Origin: Phycisphaeraceae bacterium
GTDB lineage: Bacteria > Planctomycetota > Phycisphaerae > Phycisphaerales > Zrk34
Reading direction: 5' to 3'
Assembly (NCBI GenBank): GCA_028282805.1
Contig: JANQHD010000030.1
Location: forward strand, 1-64,000
Length of the DNA stretch: 64,000 nt
This document shows, one piece after another, positions 55,427 to 63,333 of this stretch. How positions within the stretch are numbered: position 1 is the stretch's first letter; each line of letters begins with the position of its first letter. Under the pieces are notes generated by a model. It was given only the letters and a program-made list of their open reading frames with translations. It was not told the DNA's origin and searched no databases. A program made the position numbers and the translations under genes.

Positions 55427-56134
55427 ATGGACCTGGTCGTTCAGTTCGATTGCGTCACCACCGGCCGCGCCGGCCCCGCCGCGTGCGGTATCGTCGCGAT
55501 CGACGCCCAGACCGCCCGGCGGGTGCACGAGGTCGGCTGCTACCTCGGCCAGACGCCCACGCCCCAGGTCGCCCAGTTCGAGGCGCTCGGCCGATCGCTC
55601 GAGTTGGCCGTGCAATTCGCGCCCAGCCGGGTGGACCTGCGCTGCGCTAACGAACTGCTCATCCGCCAGGTCACCGGCGCCAGCCCCATCAGCGACGAGC
55701 GCGAGCAAGGCCTTTTCGAGCAGATGATCGCCGCGCTGCTGCGGTTCGACAGCTGGCAGATCTCCATGCGTGGCGAAGAAGACGACCGCCGGCCGACCGA
55801 GCTGGCCGAACGCGCCTTGGCCGAGGCGGGCGAGGTCGTCGACCTGCACCACGCCGAGGCCCACGCGCAGCAGCACGAGTCGCACACCGGCGTGCCGCAG
55901 TGGACGGTGCGTTTATTGGAAGACCCCGGGCCCGATTGCCCGGCGCGCTGCCGGGCGGGCACGGTTTACCCGCTGGGGCCCGACACCCCCGCCGGGCTGT
56001 GCGTGCACGCGGCGCGGGTGGCGCTGGCCGACGGGCCGCTGGGCTGGTCCGACCCGCAGCAGCGGCGCATGACCAGCGTTTGCCCGGTGTGCGAGGCGCC
56101 TTTGCAGATCGATCGGGTCAACCGCGAGGGGTGA
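55427..56134 (+). CDS. RNase H-like protein with probable loss of a catalytic residue
   Basis: 235 residues. The first 85 residues match RNase HI-like (RVT_3) domains: FDCVTTGRAGPAACGIV gives the first aspartate (Asp8), QFEALGRSLELA the glutamate (Glu52). The third motif, normally DSELVVRQ, reads ANELLIRQ, so the catalytic aspartate is alanine. The C-terminal 150 residues are unassigned and include a CPVC pair near the end. It is probably a nucleic-acid-binding partner of the zinc-ribbon protein next door rather than an active nuclease. Confidence 0.75.
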   Translation: MDLVVQFDCVTTGRAGPAACGIVAIDAQTARRVHEVGCYLGQTPTPQVAQFEALGRSLELAVQFAPSRVDLRCANELLIRQVTGASPISDEREQGLFEQMIAALLRFDSWQISMRGEEDDRRPTELAERALAEAGEVVDLHHAEAHAQQHESHTGVPQWTVRLLEDPGPDCPARCRAGTVYPLGPDTPAGLCVHAARVALADGPLGWSDPQQRRMTSVCPVCEAPLQIDRVNREG

Positions 56135-56144
56135 CCGGCCCAAC

Positions 56145-56738
56145 CTAGCGGAGCGGGTGCATGGGGGTGTGTTGATCGCTGAGCCCGTCGACGTGCAGGT
56201 CGCCGAAGATGGTCTGGCGCAACAGGTGGAACCGGGGCACGCGCAGCTGCCCGCCGGGGACATCGAACACCGTCGCGTCCGCGTCCCAGATCATCGGCAC
56301 CATGGTCGGGCCGACGATGCCCCTGGAGCGGTCGACCAATTCGCTCATCCGCTTGTGCGAGACCGACTCGTTGTACCAGTAGCTCATTTGGCAGTGGGTG
56401 TACAGTTCGCCGTCGCCGGGGCAGATGAAGATGTCGACGGTGGGCCGGAAGTGCCCGAGCAACGCCACGGTCAACGGCGGTTCGGGCAACCGGCAGGGGA
56501 CCGGCTCGTCGAGCGGCCGGGCCAGGGGCAGCCGGCCGTCGTTGTCCTGCATGTGGCTGGTGAACGCCAGGCCGATGCGGTAGAGGTTGCTCTGGCACCC
56601 GGTGCGGTGGGCCTCGATGCTGGCCGTGTTCATGATGGGCAGCAGGACGCCGAGCAGCACGGCCAGCCCGGCGATCACCGCCAACAGCTCGATGAGCGTC
56701 AGCCCCCGCCAACGGGATGTGGAGTGTCGGCGTCTCAT
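56145..56738 (-). CDS. Type IV pilin-like (DUF1559-type) secreted protein
   Basis: A 197-residue protein with the prepilin signature GLTLIELLAVIAGLAVLLGVLLP after a short basic leader, cleaved before Leu. The remaining part (CQSNLYRIGLAF, DIFICPGDGELY) is typical of the planctomycete pseudopilin-like family with a C-terminal CPGD segment. Such genes are very abundant in this phylum; the function is unknown. Confidence 0.88.
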   Translation of the reverse strand: MRRRHSTSRWRGLTLIELLAVIAGLAVLLGVLLPIMNTASIEAHRTGCQSNLYRIGLAFTSHMQDNDGRLPLARPLDEPVPCRLPEPPLTVALLGHFRPTVDIFICPGDGELYTHCQMSYWYNESVSHKRMSELVDRSRGIVGPTMVPMIWDADATVFDVPGGQLRVPRFHLLRQTIFGDLHVDGLSDQHTPMHPLR

Positions 56739-56960
56739 CGTTTCAGCCGGCCCCGAAGCGAGCCGGGCTCATGGTTGGACGTTAGTAACATAGCCCGTGT
56801 TGCCGAGAAAACCACAAATTTCTTCGTTGCGGGGCCCGAAAACGCCCGCTATCGTCGTTTGCGCGGCGAGCGTGACTGGCCGGCGACCACGCCCTACGGT
56901 TGAAGGGCGATCGGCGAACCTGCCGATAAGCACCAACAAACCCGCGGAGGAACGTTGTTC

Positions 56961-58460
56961 ATGCAAAGCCCGTGCCGCCTGATCCCCCGCCGTTCGGTGC
57001 TGTTGGCCGCCGTGGTCGGCCTCTGCCTCGCCGCCTCGGCGGCGGGCCAATCCTTGCAGGTCCGCGTCGAATCGATCGCCCGCGCCGCCGACCTCGGCGG
57101 TGGGCGGTGCACAGTGTCGATCGTGGACGTTTCCGACGGGTTGTCGGTCGCGGCCTTCGACGCCGACGACCCGATGATCCCCGCGTCGAACCTGAAGCTG
57201 GTCACCACCGCCGCCGCCCTCGGCGTGCTCGGTGCCGACTTCAAGTTCCGCACCCAACTCCAACACCACGGCGACAACCTCGTGGTCATCGGCGACGGCG
57301 ACCCGGCGTTCGGGGACCCCGGCCTGCTGGCGACCATGGGTATGGACATCGAAGATTTGCTCGCGCGCTGGGTCAACGCCGCCAAACGCGCCGGCATCAC
57401 CGAGGTCGACACCCTCATCATCGACGACCGCACCTTCGACCAGCAGCGCGTCCACCCCGGCTGGCCGGCCGACCAGCTGCACGAACGCTACTGCGCCGAG
57501 GTGTCCGGCCTGAACTTCAACTACAACTGCATCAACATCCAAGCCCGCTACAGCAAACGCGGCCAGTCGGCGATCATCACCACCCTGCCCATCGACCCGC
57601 CCGTGGTCATGACCAACGCCACCCGCAGCGGCACCCAGAACGCCCTGATCCTCAACCGCAAGATCGGCACCAACCACATCCTCCTCGACGGCCAGGTCAA
57701 GCGCACCACCGCCGCCGGCGGCGAGGTCACCGTCGACGACCCGGCGATGTTCTTCGGCAAGGTGCTCCGCGACCGCTTCAAGTCCGCCGGCATCACCGTC
57801 AAGCGGGTGCGGCGCGTGGTCGACGGCGAATCCTTCGAAAACGGAAAGCTCATCGCCGAGGTCGTCACGCCCATCACCGAGGTCGTCAAGCGGTGCAACA
57901 AGGACTCGGAAAACCTTTTCGCCGAAGCGCTGATCAAACGCATCGGACGCGAGGCCACCGGCGACCCGGGCACCTGGTCCAGCGGCGCCGCGGCCGAACG
58001 CATGTTCCTCAGCCGCCTGCTCGGGCCCCGCGCCGCGGGCTTCGTCATCGACGACGGCTCCGGCCTCTCACGCAACAACCGCGTCACCGCCGAGAACCTC
58101 ACCGCCATGCTCGTCGCCATGCGCAAGCACCCCACGCTCGGCAAGACGTACCTCGAGTCCCTGTCGGTCGGCGGCCGCGACGGCACGCTCCGCCGACGCT
58201 TCCGCAGCCAAGCCTTCACCTCCAAGGTCTACGGCAAGAGCGGTTACATCAACGGCGTCGTCGCCCTGTCCGGCTACATCGAACACGACAACGGCACCTA
58301 CGCCTTCTGTGTCCTGCTCAACGATTACCACAAGCCGCTCTACCAGGGCCAGCGCGTCATCGACCGCTTCGTCACCGCCATGGACGACCACCTCGCCGGG
58401 CGCGGCATGGACCTGAAAACCGGCAAAACCCTCGACAAACAAACCGCCGCCGCCGAGTAG
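56961..58460 (+). CDS. dacB: D-alanyl-D-alanine carboxypeptidase/endopeptidase (PBP4, S13)
   Basis: A periplasmic peptidoglycan hydrolase trimming stem peptides or cleaving cross-links, 499 residues. Signal peptide VLLAAVVGLCLAASAAGQ. The active site triad motifs are SNLK (Ser76-Lys79), SEN in KDSENLFAEAL and KSG in YGKSGYINGV. A large insert between the first two motifs is typical of PBP4. GGAGG lies ten bases before the ATG. Planctomycetes do have peptidoglycan, in line with this gene. Confidence 0.93.
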   Translation: MQSPCRLIPRRSVLLAAVVGLCLAASAAGQSLQVRVESIARAADLGGGRCTVSIVDVSDGLSVAAFDADDPMIPASNLKLVTTAAALGVLGADFKFRTQLQHHGDNLVVIGDGDPAFGDPGLLATMGMDIEDLLARWVNAAKRAGITEVDTLIIDDRTFDQQRVHPGWPADQLHERYCAEVSGLNFNYNCINIQARYSKRGQSAIITTLPIDPPVVMTNATRSGTQNALILNRKIGTNHILLDGQVKRTTAAGGEVTVDDPAMFFGKVLRDRFKSAGITVKRVRRVVDGESFENGKLIAEVVTPITEVVKRCNKDSENLFAEALIKRIGREATGDPGTWSSGAAAERMFLSRLLGPRAAGFVIDDGSGLSRNNRVTAENLTAMLVAMRKHPTLGKTYLESLSVGGRDGTLRRRFRSQAFTSKVYGKSGYINGVVALSGYIEHDNGTYAFCVLLNDYHKPLYQGQRVIDRFVTAMDDHLAGRGMDLKTGKTLDKQTAAAE

Positions 58461-58467
58461 CCCCCGG

Positions 58468-59508
58468 TCACCCGATCGCTTCCAACCCCAGCCCGATCGC
58501 CGTCAGCTGCAAGCGCACCGCCGTCGTGATGTCGACCGGCGTCAGCTCGTAATCAGCGACCGCTTCCAACACACCCGCCAAGTCGTTCTGCCCCAACGCC
58601 TCCCGCGCCGCGTTGACCGCTTGCCGAAACCCCATGTAGACCGCCGGCACCCCTCGTTGGCTCGGTGGCTCGATGGCTCGGTGGCTTTTGACCACAAACA
58701 ACGGCAGCTCCGTGACCATGCACAGCGGGTCGCCGCCCAGCGTGCGTACGTACTCCATTGAGTTCAAATGAAACTTACCCGCCGTCTCGTGGTCGCCGAG
58801 CGCCTCGAAGTGTTCGCGCATCGCGTCGCTGCGCGGCGTGGTCGCAAACCCAGGGCCGATGTAATCAAAACCCTTCTCGCCCCCACGGTCCCAGTCGAAC
58901 AACACCGTCAAACCCGCATCGTGCATCGCCTGCGCGTATTGCTCACGCAAGTTCTGCGTGCGGTCGACCCACGAGCGCTCGATCAGGTGGTATCCGCCCT
59001 CGCTGACGGTCATGCCGTGCAGCGACAGGTGCATCGCATACGGCCCGTGCCCGGCGAGAAACCCCGCGACCGCCTCGTTCTCGGCGCGCATCGCCGGGTA
59101 ACCGAACTCCACGTCACGCCCCGGCTTCTCGCGGAACTCGTGACGCAAGCACGCCAGCGGGTCGGGCCACGCGCCCATCCAACCCAGCTGCTGCGCTTCG
59201 CCGTCCGGGTTGCCGTGCCCGACGATCACAAACGTGTACTCATCCAACAAGCCCGGTTCTGAGCGCAGCGAAGACCGGGATAATCCCTCGGCCAACACCC
59301 GCAACGTCTCGCTGCCCACCGGCTCGTCCGAATGGTTCCCCGTGATCAACGAAACGCGCCGCGGCCCGCCGCCGATCACCGCCCCCACGATCGGCCGCCC
59401 CGCCTCGCTGTAGCCGATGACGCTCCCCCCCGCCGCGCGCAACACCTCGTCCCGTACTTGGGCGGGCGTATAACGCTCAATCGGTTGTGTCACCAAATCC
59501 GCCAGCAT
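58468..59508 (-). CDS. M14-family zinc carboxypeptidase-like protein carrying two in-frame repeat insertions
   Basis: A 346-residue protein. The zinc motif is TGNHSDEPVGSE (His59, Glu62), with the third ligand in AMHLSLHGM. VIVGHGNPDG and a C-terminal ETAGKFHLNSMEYVR fit the M14 branch close to succinylglutamate desuccinylase/aspartoacylase. No signal peptide is evident. Two intergenic-type repeats lie inside the gene without breaking it: a REP-like hairpin (59249-59286) encoding SRSSLRSEPGL, and a GGCTCGGT tandem (58656-58687) encoding KSHRAIEPPSQR. Both fall in likely surface loops. The substrate is unknown. Confidence 0.82.
   Translation of the reverse strand: MLADLVTQPIERYTPAQVRDEVLRAAGGSVIGYSEAGRPIVGAVIGGGPRRVSLITGNHSDEPVGSETLRVLAEGLSRSSLRSEPGLLDEYTFVIVGHGNPDGEAQQLGWMGAWPDPLACLRHEFREKPGRDVEFGYPAMRAENEAVAGFLAGHGPYAMHLSLHGMTVSEGGYHLIERSWVDRTQNLREQYAQAMHDAGLTVLFDWDRGGEKGFDYIGPGFATTPRSDAMREHFEALGDHETAGKFHLNSMEYVRTLGGDPLCMVTELPLFVVKSHRAIEPPSQRGVPAVYMGFRQAVNAAREALGQNDLAGVLEAVADYELTPVDITTAVRLQLTAIGLGLEAIG
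58656..58687. repeat. GGCTCGGT tandem repeat inside the M14 gene
   Basis: Four 8-base units of the form GGCTCGGT, one with GAT and the last ending in TTT, are read in frame as part of the peptidase. The same GAGCCACCGAGCCA pattern is usually intergenic in GC-rich planctomycete DNA, to my knowledge. Confidence 0.6.
59249..59286. repeat. REP-like hairpin inside the M14 gene
   Basis: It shares the loop GAGCGCAGCGA exactly with the intergenic copy at 38735-38774. The stem CCCGGTTCT/AGACCGGG has one bulge. It lies wholly in coding sequence and keeps the frame. Confidence 0.65.
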
Positions 59509-59529
59509 GCGCCAGAGTCTACCACCAAC

Positions 59530-59575
59530 CCCCAAGCCCGGCTCTGAGCGGCGCAGCCGCGAAGCCCGAGGGGCT
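59530..59575. repeat. Diverged REP-like hairpin
   Basis: It starts with the same CCCCAAGCCC as the copies at 37.7 and 38.7 kb, with a longer loop and a stem CCCGG.../...CCCGAGGGG that is only partly paired. It fills the space between the M14 gene and the thioredoxin-fold gene. Confidence 0.5.
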
Positions 59576-60039
59576 TACCCCACAACCTCTTCCAACTGCA
59601 TCAAAAACGCCTCCGCCTTCCGCATGATCCGCAGCTCCTTGATCACCTCGCCCTCGGAATCAACCACGAACACGTGCGGGAACCCCTTGACGCCGTAGCG
59701 TTCCATGAACGCCCGCCCGCCTTCGTCCTCGTACTCGACCCGCGCAAAGACAAACCGCTCGCGGATCAGCGCGTTCACCGCCGGGTCGCTGAGCACGTTC
59801 TTGTCAAACGTCCGGCACGACGGGCACCAGATCGCCGACATCGCCACCAACACCGGCTTGCCCGATGCCTTCGACTCAACCAGCGCCTCGTCGAAGCTGC
59901 GCAGCTCCAACCCCGTCCCCGCCAGCACGTTCCGCCCAAGGTGCGTCTGCAACGCCACGTTCCCGAAGTACACACCGGTAATCACCGCGATAAAAATCGC
60001 GAGGCTCAACCACTTGGGGTTCTTTTTTGTTTCACTCAT
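59575..60039 (-). CDS. Membrane-anchored thioredoxin-fold protein
   Basis: A 154-residue protein. An N-terminal transmembrane segment (LAIFIAVITGVYFGNVAL) anchors a periplasmic thioredoxin domain with the redox motif WCPSC and the cis-proline loop GFPHVFVVD. This resembles the C-terminal domain of DsbD and TlpA-like reductants. GAGG lies close to the ATG. It could reduce periplasmic disulfides; the partner is unknown. Confidence 0.85.
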   Translation of the reverse strand: MSETKKNPKWLSLAIFIAVITGVYFGNVALQTHLGRNVLAGTGLELRSFDEALVESKASGKPVLVAMSAIWCPSCRTFDKNVLSDPAVNALIRERFVFARVEYEDEGGRAFMERYGVKGFPHVFVVDSEGEVIKELRIMRKAEAFLMQLEEVVG

Positions 60040-60089
60040 GGCCTCATCATAGTGTCGACAAACGGGCAAACGATTCCCACGCACAGCGC

Positions 60090-60137
60090 CATATAGCCCC
60101 CGGCATGCCGGGGGCTAAATAACATGACTACTCCTCC
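60090..60137. repeat. 48-bp direct repeat, left copy (lepA 3'-end type)
   Basis: It matches 61258-61305 at 47 of 48 positions in the same orientation. It contains an 11-bp perfect palindrome arm AGCCCCCGGCA with its complement, then a segment equal to the lepA stop codon and its last two codons. The copies are 1168 bases apart and bracket one PEP-CTERM gene. Confidence 0.9.
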
Positions 60138-60322
60138 CCGTTTTTGCCTGTTGATGTTGGTTCATGGGCGTGATATGCCTCTATGGACTGATCAGAATCC
60201 CGGAAGGCCCCACATACCCGATAAACATAAGAAATAACTTGTAGCCTAGGCCAAGGCAAAGTACATTATTTGTTTATTCTAAAGTTTTGGCATCTTGCAG
60301 AAGAGAGAAAGAGGGATTCACC

Positions 60323-61189
60323 GTGCCGAAAATTCCTGTATCGCATCGCGTCGCGATGCTCCTGCTTGTGTTGTGTTCCGGCGCAACCGGCTTCGCACAG
60401 ACCTACACCGCCGACCAGTTCAACATCGGCAGCGCCATTGGTTTGACGATGCATTTCGATGGCTCATGGACCGAAACCGAGTACGAGTACTGGGTCGGCC
60501 CCGATCCGATCTATGACAACGGGCTGACCGTCGGCGACGTCGTGATCACATCGGCAAACGAGATCATCGACGGTCACGTCACCAACGCACTCATCCTCTT
60601 TCCGTCTGACGTGCCCGGCCCACCCGATTACGGGGGCAGCCCCGCGATCTTCAGTGACACAGAAGGATTTATCAACTTCGGCGACCACCCCAACAAAACC
60701 GGCGAACGCGAGCACTTCATCAACGGCATCACCTGGATCCCCGGCTCGATGACCATCGGCGACAGCTTCGCCGACACACGCAGCACAGCGTGGGAGGGCC
60801 ACTGGGACGGCGAGCAGGACTGGACCGGCACCCTCTCCCGCACCATCAGCATCATCGGCTTCGAACAGATCAATCACGCCACATACGGACCGATCAACGC
60901 ACTACGCATCAACTCCGTCGACAACCGCACGAAGAACGGTAACGATGGACAACACTGGGCCACCGAAAACTGGCAAAGCTCTTTCTGGTTAGCCGAGGGC
61001 ATGGGCCTGATCCGGTTTCAGCAAACCGAACTCAAGCAGCACTTCTATTCAACTTTCGATAGCGGCAACTCACCGATTGGAGCAACTGAATACGAAGAGA
61101 TTGTCGACATCACCTACTCGCCAGAGCCCACCTCAATCGCGATGCTATCCCTCGGAACGATGGCCCTGCTCCGCGGTCGCAGACGCTGA
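60323..61189 (+). CDS. PEP-CTERM sorting-domain protein
   Basis: A 288-residue exported protein starting at GTG, with GAGGG seven bases upstream. Signal peptide VAMLLLVLCSGATGFA; beta-rich body with many aromatic and asparagine residues (DGSWTETEYEYWVGPD); C-terminal SPEPTSIAMLSLGTMALLRGRRR gives the PEP motif, membrane stretch and arginine cluster. It lies inside a segment bounded by 48-bp direct repeats, and a second, orphan PEP-CTERM tail follows its stop codon. The 185-base leader before it is AT-richer than the window and shows no other gene. Confidence 0.85.
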   Translation: MPKIPVSHRVAMLLLVLCSGATGFAQTYTADQFNIGSAIGLTMHFDGSWTETEYEYWVGPDPIYDNGLTVGDVVITSANEIIDGHVTNALILFPSDVPGPPDYGGSPAIFSDTEGFINFGDHPNKTGEREHFINGITWIPGSMTIGDSFADTRSTAWEGHWDGEQDWTGTLSRTISIIGFEQINHATYGPINALRINSVDNRTKNGNDGQHWATENWQSSFWLAEGMGLIRFQQTELKQHFYSTFDSGNSPIGATEYEEIVDITYSPEPTSIAMLSLGTMALLRGRRR

Positions 61190-61290
61190 GTTCGCCTGAA
61201 CCGACGAGCCTCGCCCTTCTTGCCGTCGGCGCGATCGCTTTGTCGCGCCGGCGCAGGCATATAGCCCCCGGCATGCCGGGGGCTAAATAG
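61189..61290 (+). pseudogene. Orphan PEP-CTERM tail of a truncated gene
   Basis: In the frame starting at 61189 the sequence reads SSPEPTSLALLAVGAIALS followed by four arginines, a second sorting signal with no body and no start codon. It then runs into the right-hand direct repeat and stops at TAG. Only the last 3% of a gene appears to remain. Confidence 0.7.
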
Positions 61291-61305
61291 CATGACTACT
61301 CCTCC
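61258..61305. repeat. 48-bp direct repeat, right copy, overlapping the lepA 3' end
   Basis: Partner of 60090-60137. Its last ten bases are the lepA stop codon and final codons. The palindromic part may serve as the lepA 3' hairpin; no T-tract follows. Confidence 0.9.
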
Positions 61306-63083
61306 GGCTCCAGCACGGCCATGAACGCCTCTTGCGGGATGTCGACCGAGCCGACGCGCTTCATGCGTTTCTTGCCCTCTTTCTGGGCCTCGAGGAGCTT
61401 GCGCTTGCGCGACACGTCGCCGCCGTAGCACTTGGCCGTGACGTTCTTGCGCACGGCCTTGATCGTCTCGCGGGCGATGATCTTCCCGCCAATCGCCGCC
61501 TGGAGGGGGATCTCGAACTGGTGGCGGTCGATGTGCTTGCGGAGCTTGAGCAGGAACTGCCGGCCGCGCTGCTCGGCCTTCGAGCGGTGGGCGATGAAGC
61601 TCAGCGCATCGACGGGCATGCCGTTGACCAGCACGTTGACCTTGGCGAGGTTGTCCTTGCGGTAGCCGGTGACCTCGTAGTCCATCGTGCCGTAACCGCG
61701 CGTGATCGACTTGAGCTTGTCGAAGAAGTCGAAGATGATCTCGCCGAGCGGCAGCTCGTAATCGAGGATCTGCCGGGTATCGGAGAGGAACTGTTGTTTG
61801 AGGTACGTGCCGCGGCGCGACTCGCAGAGCTTCATGATGTCGCCGATGCCCTCGTTGGGCGTGATGATCTCCAATTTCACGATCGGCTCGCGCAGCTCGG
61901 CGATCAGCGACGGGTCGGGCAACTCGGCGGGGTTGTGGATCTCCTGCACGCTGCCGTCGGTCTTGAGCACCTGGTAAGTGACCGTCGGCGCGGTCTGCAC
62001 GATCTCGACCTTGCCCTCGCGCTCGAGGCGTTCCTGGATAATCTCCATGTGAAGCAAGCCGAGGAACCCGCAGCGGAAGCCGAAGCCCAGGGCATCGTTC
62101 GACTCGGGCGCGAAGGTGAACGACGCGTCGTTGAGCCGGAGCTTCTCGATCGCCTGCCGCAGCTCGTCGAACTTGGTGGCGCCGGTCGGATAGAAATCGC
62201 AGAACACCATGCGCTGCGGCTCGCGGTAGCCGGGCAACGGCTCGTCGGCCGGGCGTTTGTCGTGCGTGATGGTGTCGCCGATGTTGACCTCGTCGAGGGT
62301 CTTGATCGACGCGACGACAAAGCCCACCTCGCCGGCGCTGAGCGTTTTCACGGCCTCCTGCTTCGGCGTCATCTTGCCCAGCGCGGTGATGTGGTACGTC
62401 CGGCCGGAGCGCATCATGCGGATGGGGTCGCCGACGGCCAGCTGGCCGTTGACCATGCGGACGTAGGTCACCACGCCGCGGTAGTCGTCGTAGATGCTGT
62501 CGAAGATCAGCGCTTGCGCCGGCAGGCCCGCATCGCCACCGGGGTCGGGGAACTTCTCACAGATCGCCGCGAGCAGTTCGGGCACGCCCTGACCCGTCTT
62601 GGCCGAGCAGGGCACGCAGTCCTCGGCGGGCAGGCCCAGCACCCCTTCGACCTCCATCGCCACGTCGTCGGGCAGCGCGGCGGGCAGGTCGATCTTGTTG
62701 AGCACCGGGATCAGCTCGAGGTCGTGGTCCACGGCGAGGTACGTGTTGGCCACGGTCTGGGCCTCAACGCCCTGGGCCGCGTCGACCACCAGCAGCGCCC
62801 CCTCGCAGGCGGTCAGGGCCCGGCTGACCTCGTAGTGAAAATCCACGTGGCCGGGCGTGTCGATGAGGTTGAGCATGTAGTCCTCGCCGTTGTGCTTGTG
62901 GTGCACGGTGACGGCGGAGGCCTTGATGGTGATGCCGCGTTCGCGTTCGAGGTCCATCGAGTCGAGCATCTGGGCCGACATCTCCCGCTCGCTGATCGCC
63001 CCGGCGAATTGCAGGATGCGGTCGGCGAGGGTGCTCTTGCCGTGGTCGATATGCGCGATGATGGAGAAGTTGCGAATCTTCAT
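61296..63083 (-). CDS. lepA: Elongation factor 4
   Basis: The ribosome back-translocation GTPase, 595 residues. G1 is AHIDHGKST, G2 REMSAQMLDSMDLERERGIT, G3 DTPGHVDF and G4 NKIDLP. The C-terminal EF4-specific domain contains SKAEQRGRQFLLKLRKH and KCYGGDVSRKRKLLEAQKEGKKRMK. The residue after VDF is histidine where serine is usual. The start at 63083 gives the standard N terminus. Its 3' end is part of a 48-bp repeat. Confidence 0.97.
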   Translation of the reverse strand: MKIRNFSIIAHIDHGKSTLADRILQFAGAISEREMSAQMLDSMDLERERGITIKASAVTVHHKHNGEDYMLNLIDTPGHVDFHYEVSRALTACEGALLVVDAAQGVEAQTVANTYLAVDHDLELIPVLNKIDLPAALPDDVAMEVEGVLGLPAEDCVPCSAKTGQGVPELLAAICEKFPDPGGDAGLPAQALIFDSIYDDYRGVVTYVRMVNGQLAVGDPIRMMRSGRTYHITALGKMTPKQEAVKTLSAGEVGFVVASIKTLDEVNIGDTITHDKRPADEPLPGYREPQRMVFCDFYPTGATKFDELRQAIEKLRLNDASFTFAPESNDALGFGFRCGFLGLLHMEIIQERLEREGKVEIVQTAPTVTYQVLKTDGSVQEIHNPAELPDPSLIAELREPIVKLEIITPNEGIGDIMKLCESRRGTYLKQQFLSDTRQILDYELPLGEIIFDFFDKLKSITRGYGTMDYEVTGYRKDNLAKVNVLVNGMPVDALSFIAHRSKAEQRGRQFLLKLRKHIDRHQFEIPLQAAIGGKIIARETIKAVRKNVTAKCYGGDVSRKRKLLEAQKEGKKRMKRVGSVDIPQEAFMAVLEPEE

Positions 63084-63138
63084 GCGTCTTGTTGCCGGGT
63101 TCCGGGGGCCGGGTATTGTAGCGAGATGGCGGGGAATC

Positions 63139-63172
63139 ACCACAGAGGCACAGAGACACAGAGACACAGAGG
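63139..63172. repeat. CACAGAG-type repeat, second locus
   Basis: The first 25 bases are identical to the left arm of the inverted repeat at 45245-45269. One extra CACAGAGA unit follows. A diverged partner arm (CTCCGCGCACTCCGCG...CTCCGTGGT) is at 63284-63318, so this is a decayed inverted repeat of about 180 bases. Confidence 0.75.
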
Positions 63173-63333
63173 CGCCAGTAGAATGTGTGAGGGTGCCGGG
63201 AGGACATGTCATGGGAGGCGGAGTAACGCCTGAATCCCGAAACACCGAAGCGCGGGGCTGCACCTGACTTTGTAAACAACAGACTCCGCGCACTCCGCGC
63301 TCTTCGCGTCTCCGTGGTCAACACCAACTTGAA

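Noticed and set aside
60138-60322. Small RNA gene in the AT-richer leader of the PEP-CTERM gene
   Set aside because: No stable stem with a T-tract and no promoter-terminator pair could be made out. It is left as an untranslated region.
61332-63233. 633-codon plus-strand frame opposite lepA
   Set aside because: Complete overlap with lepA, which has all GTPase motifs. The frame's composition is antisense-like.
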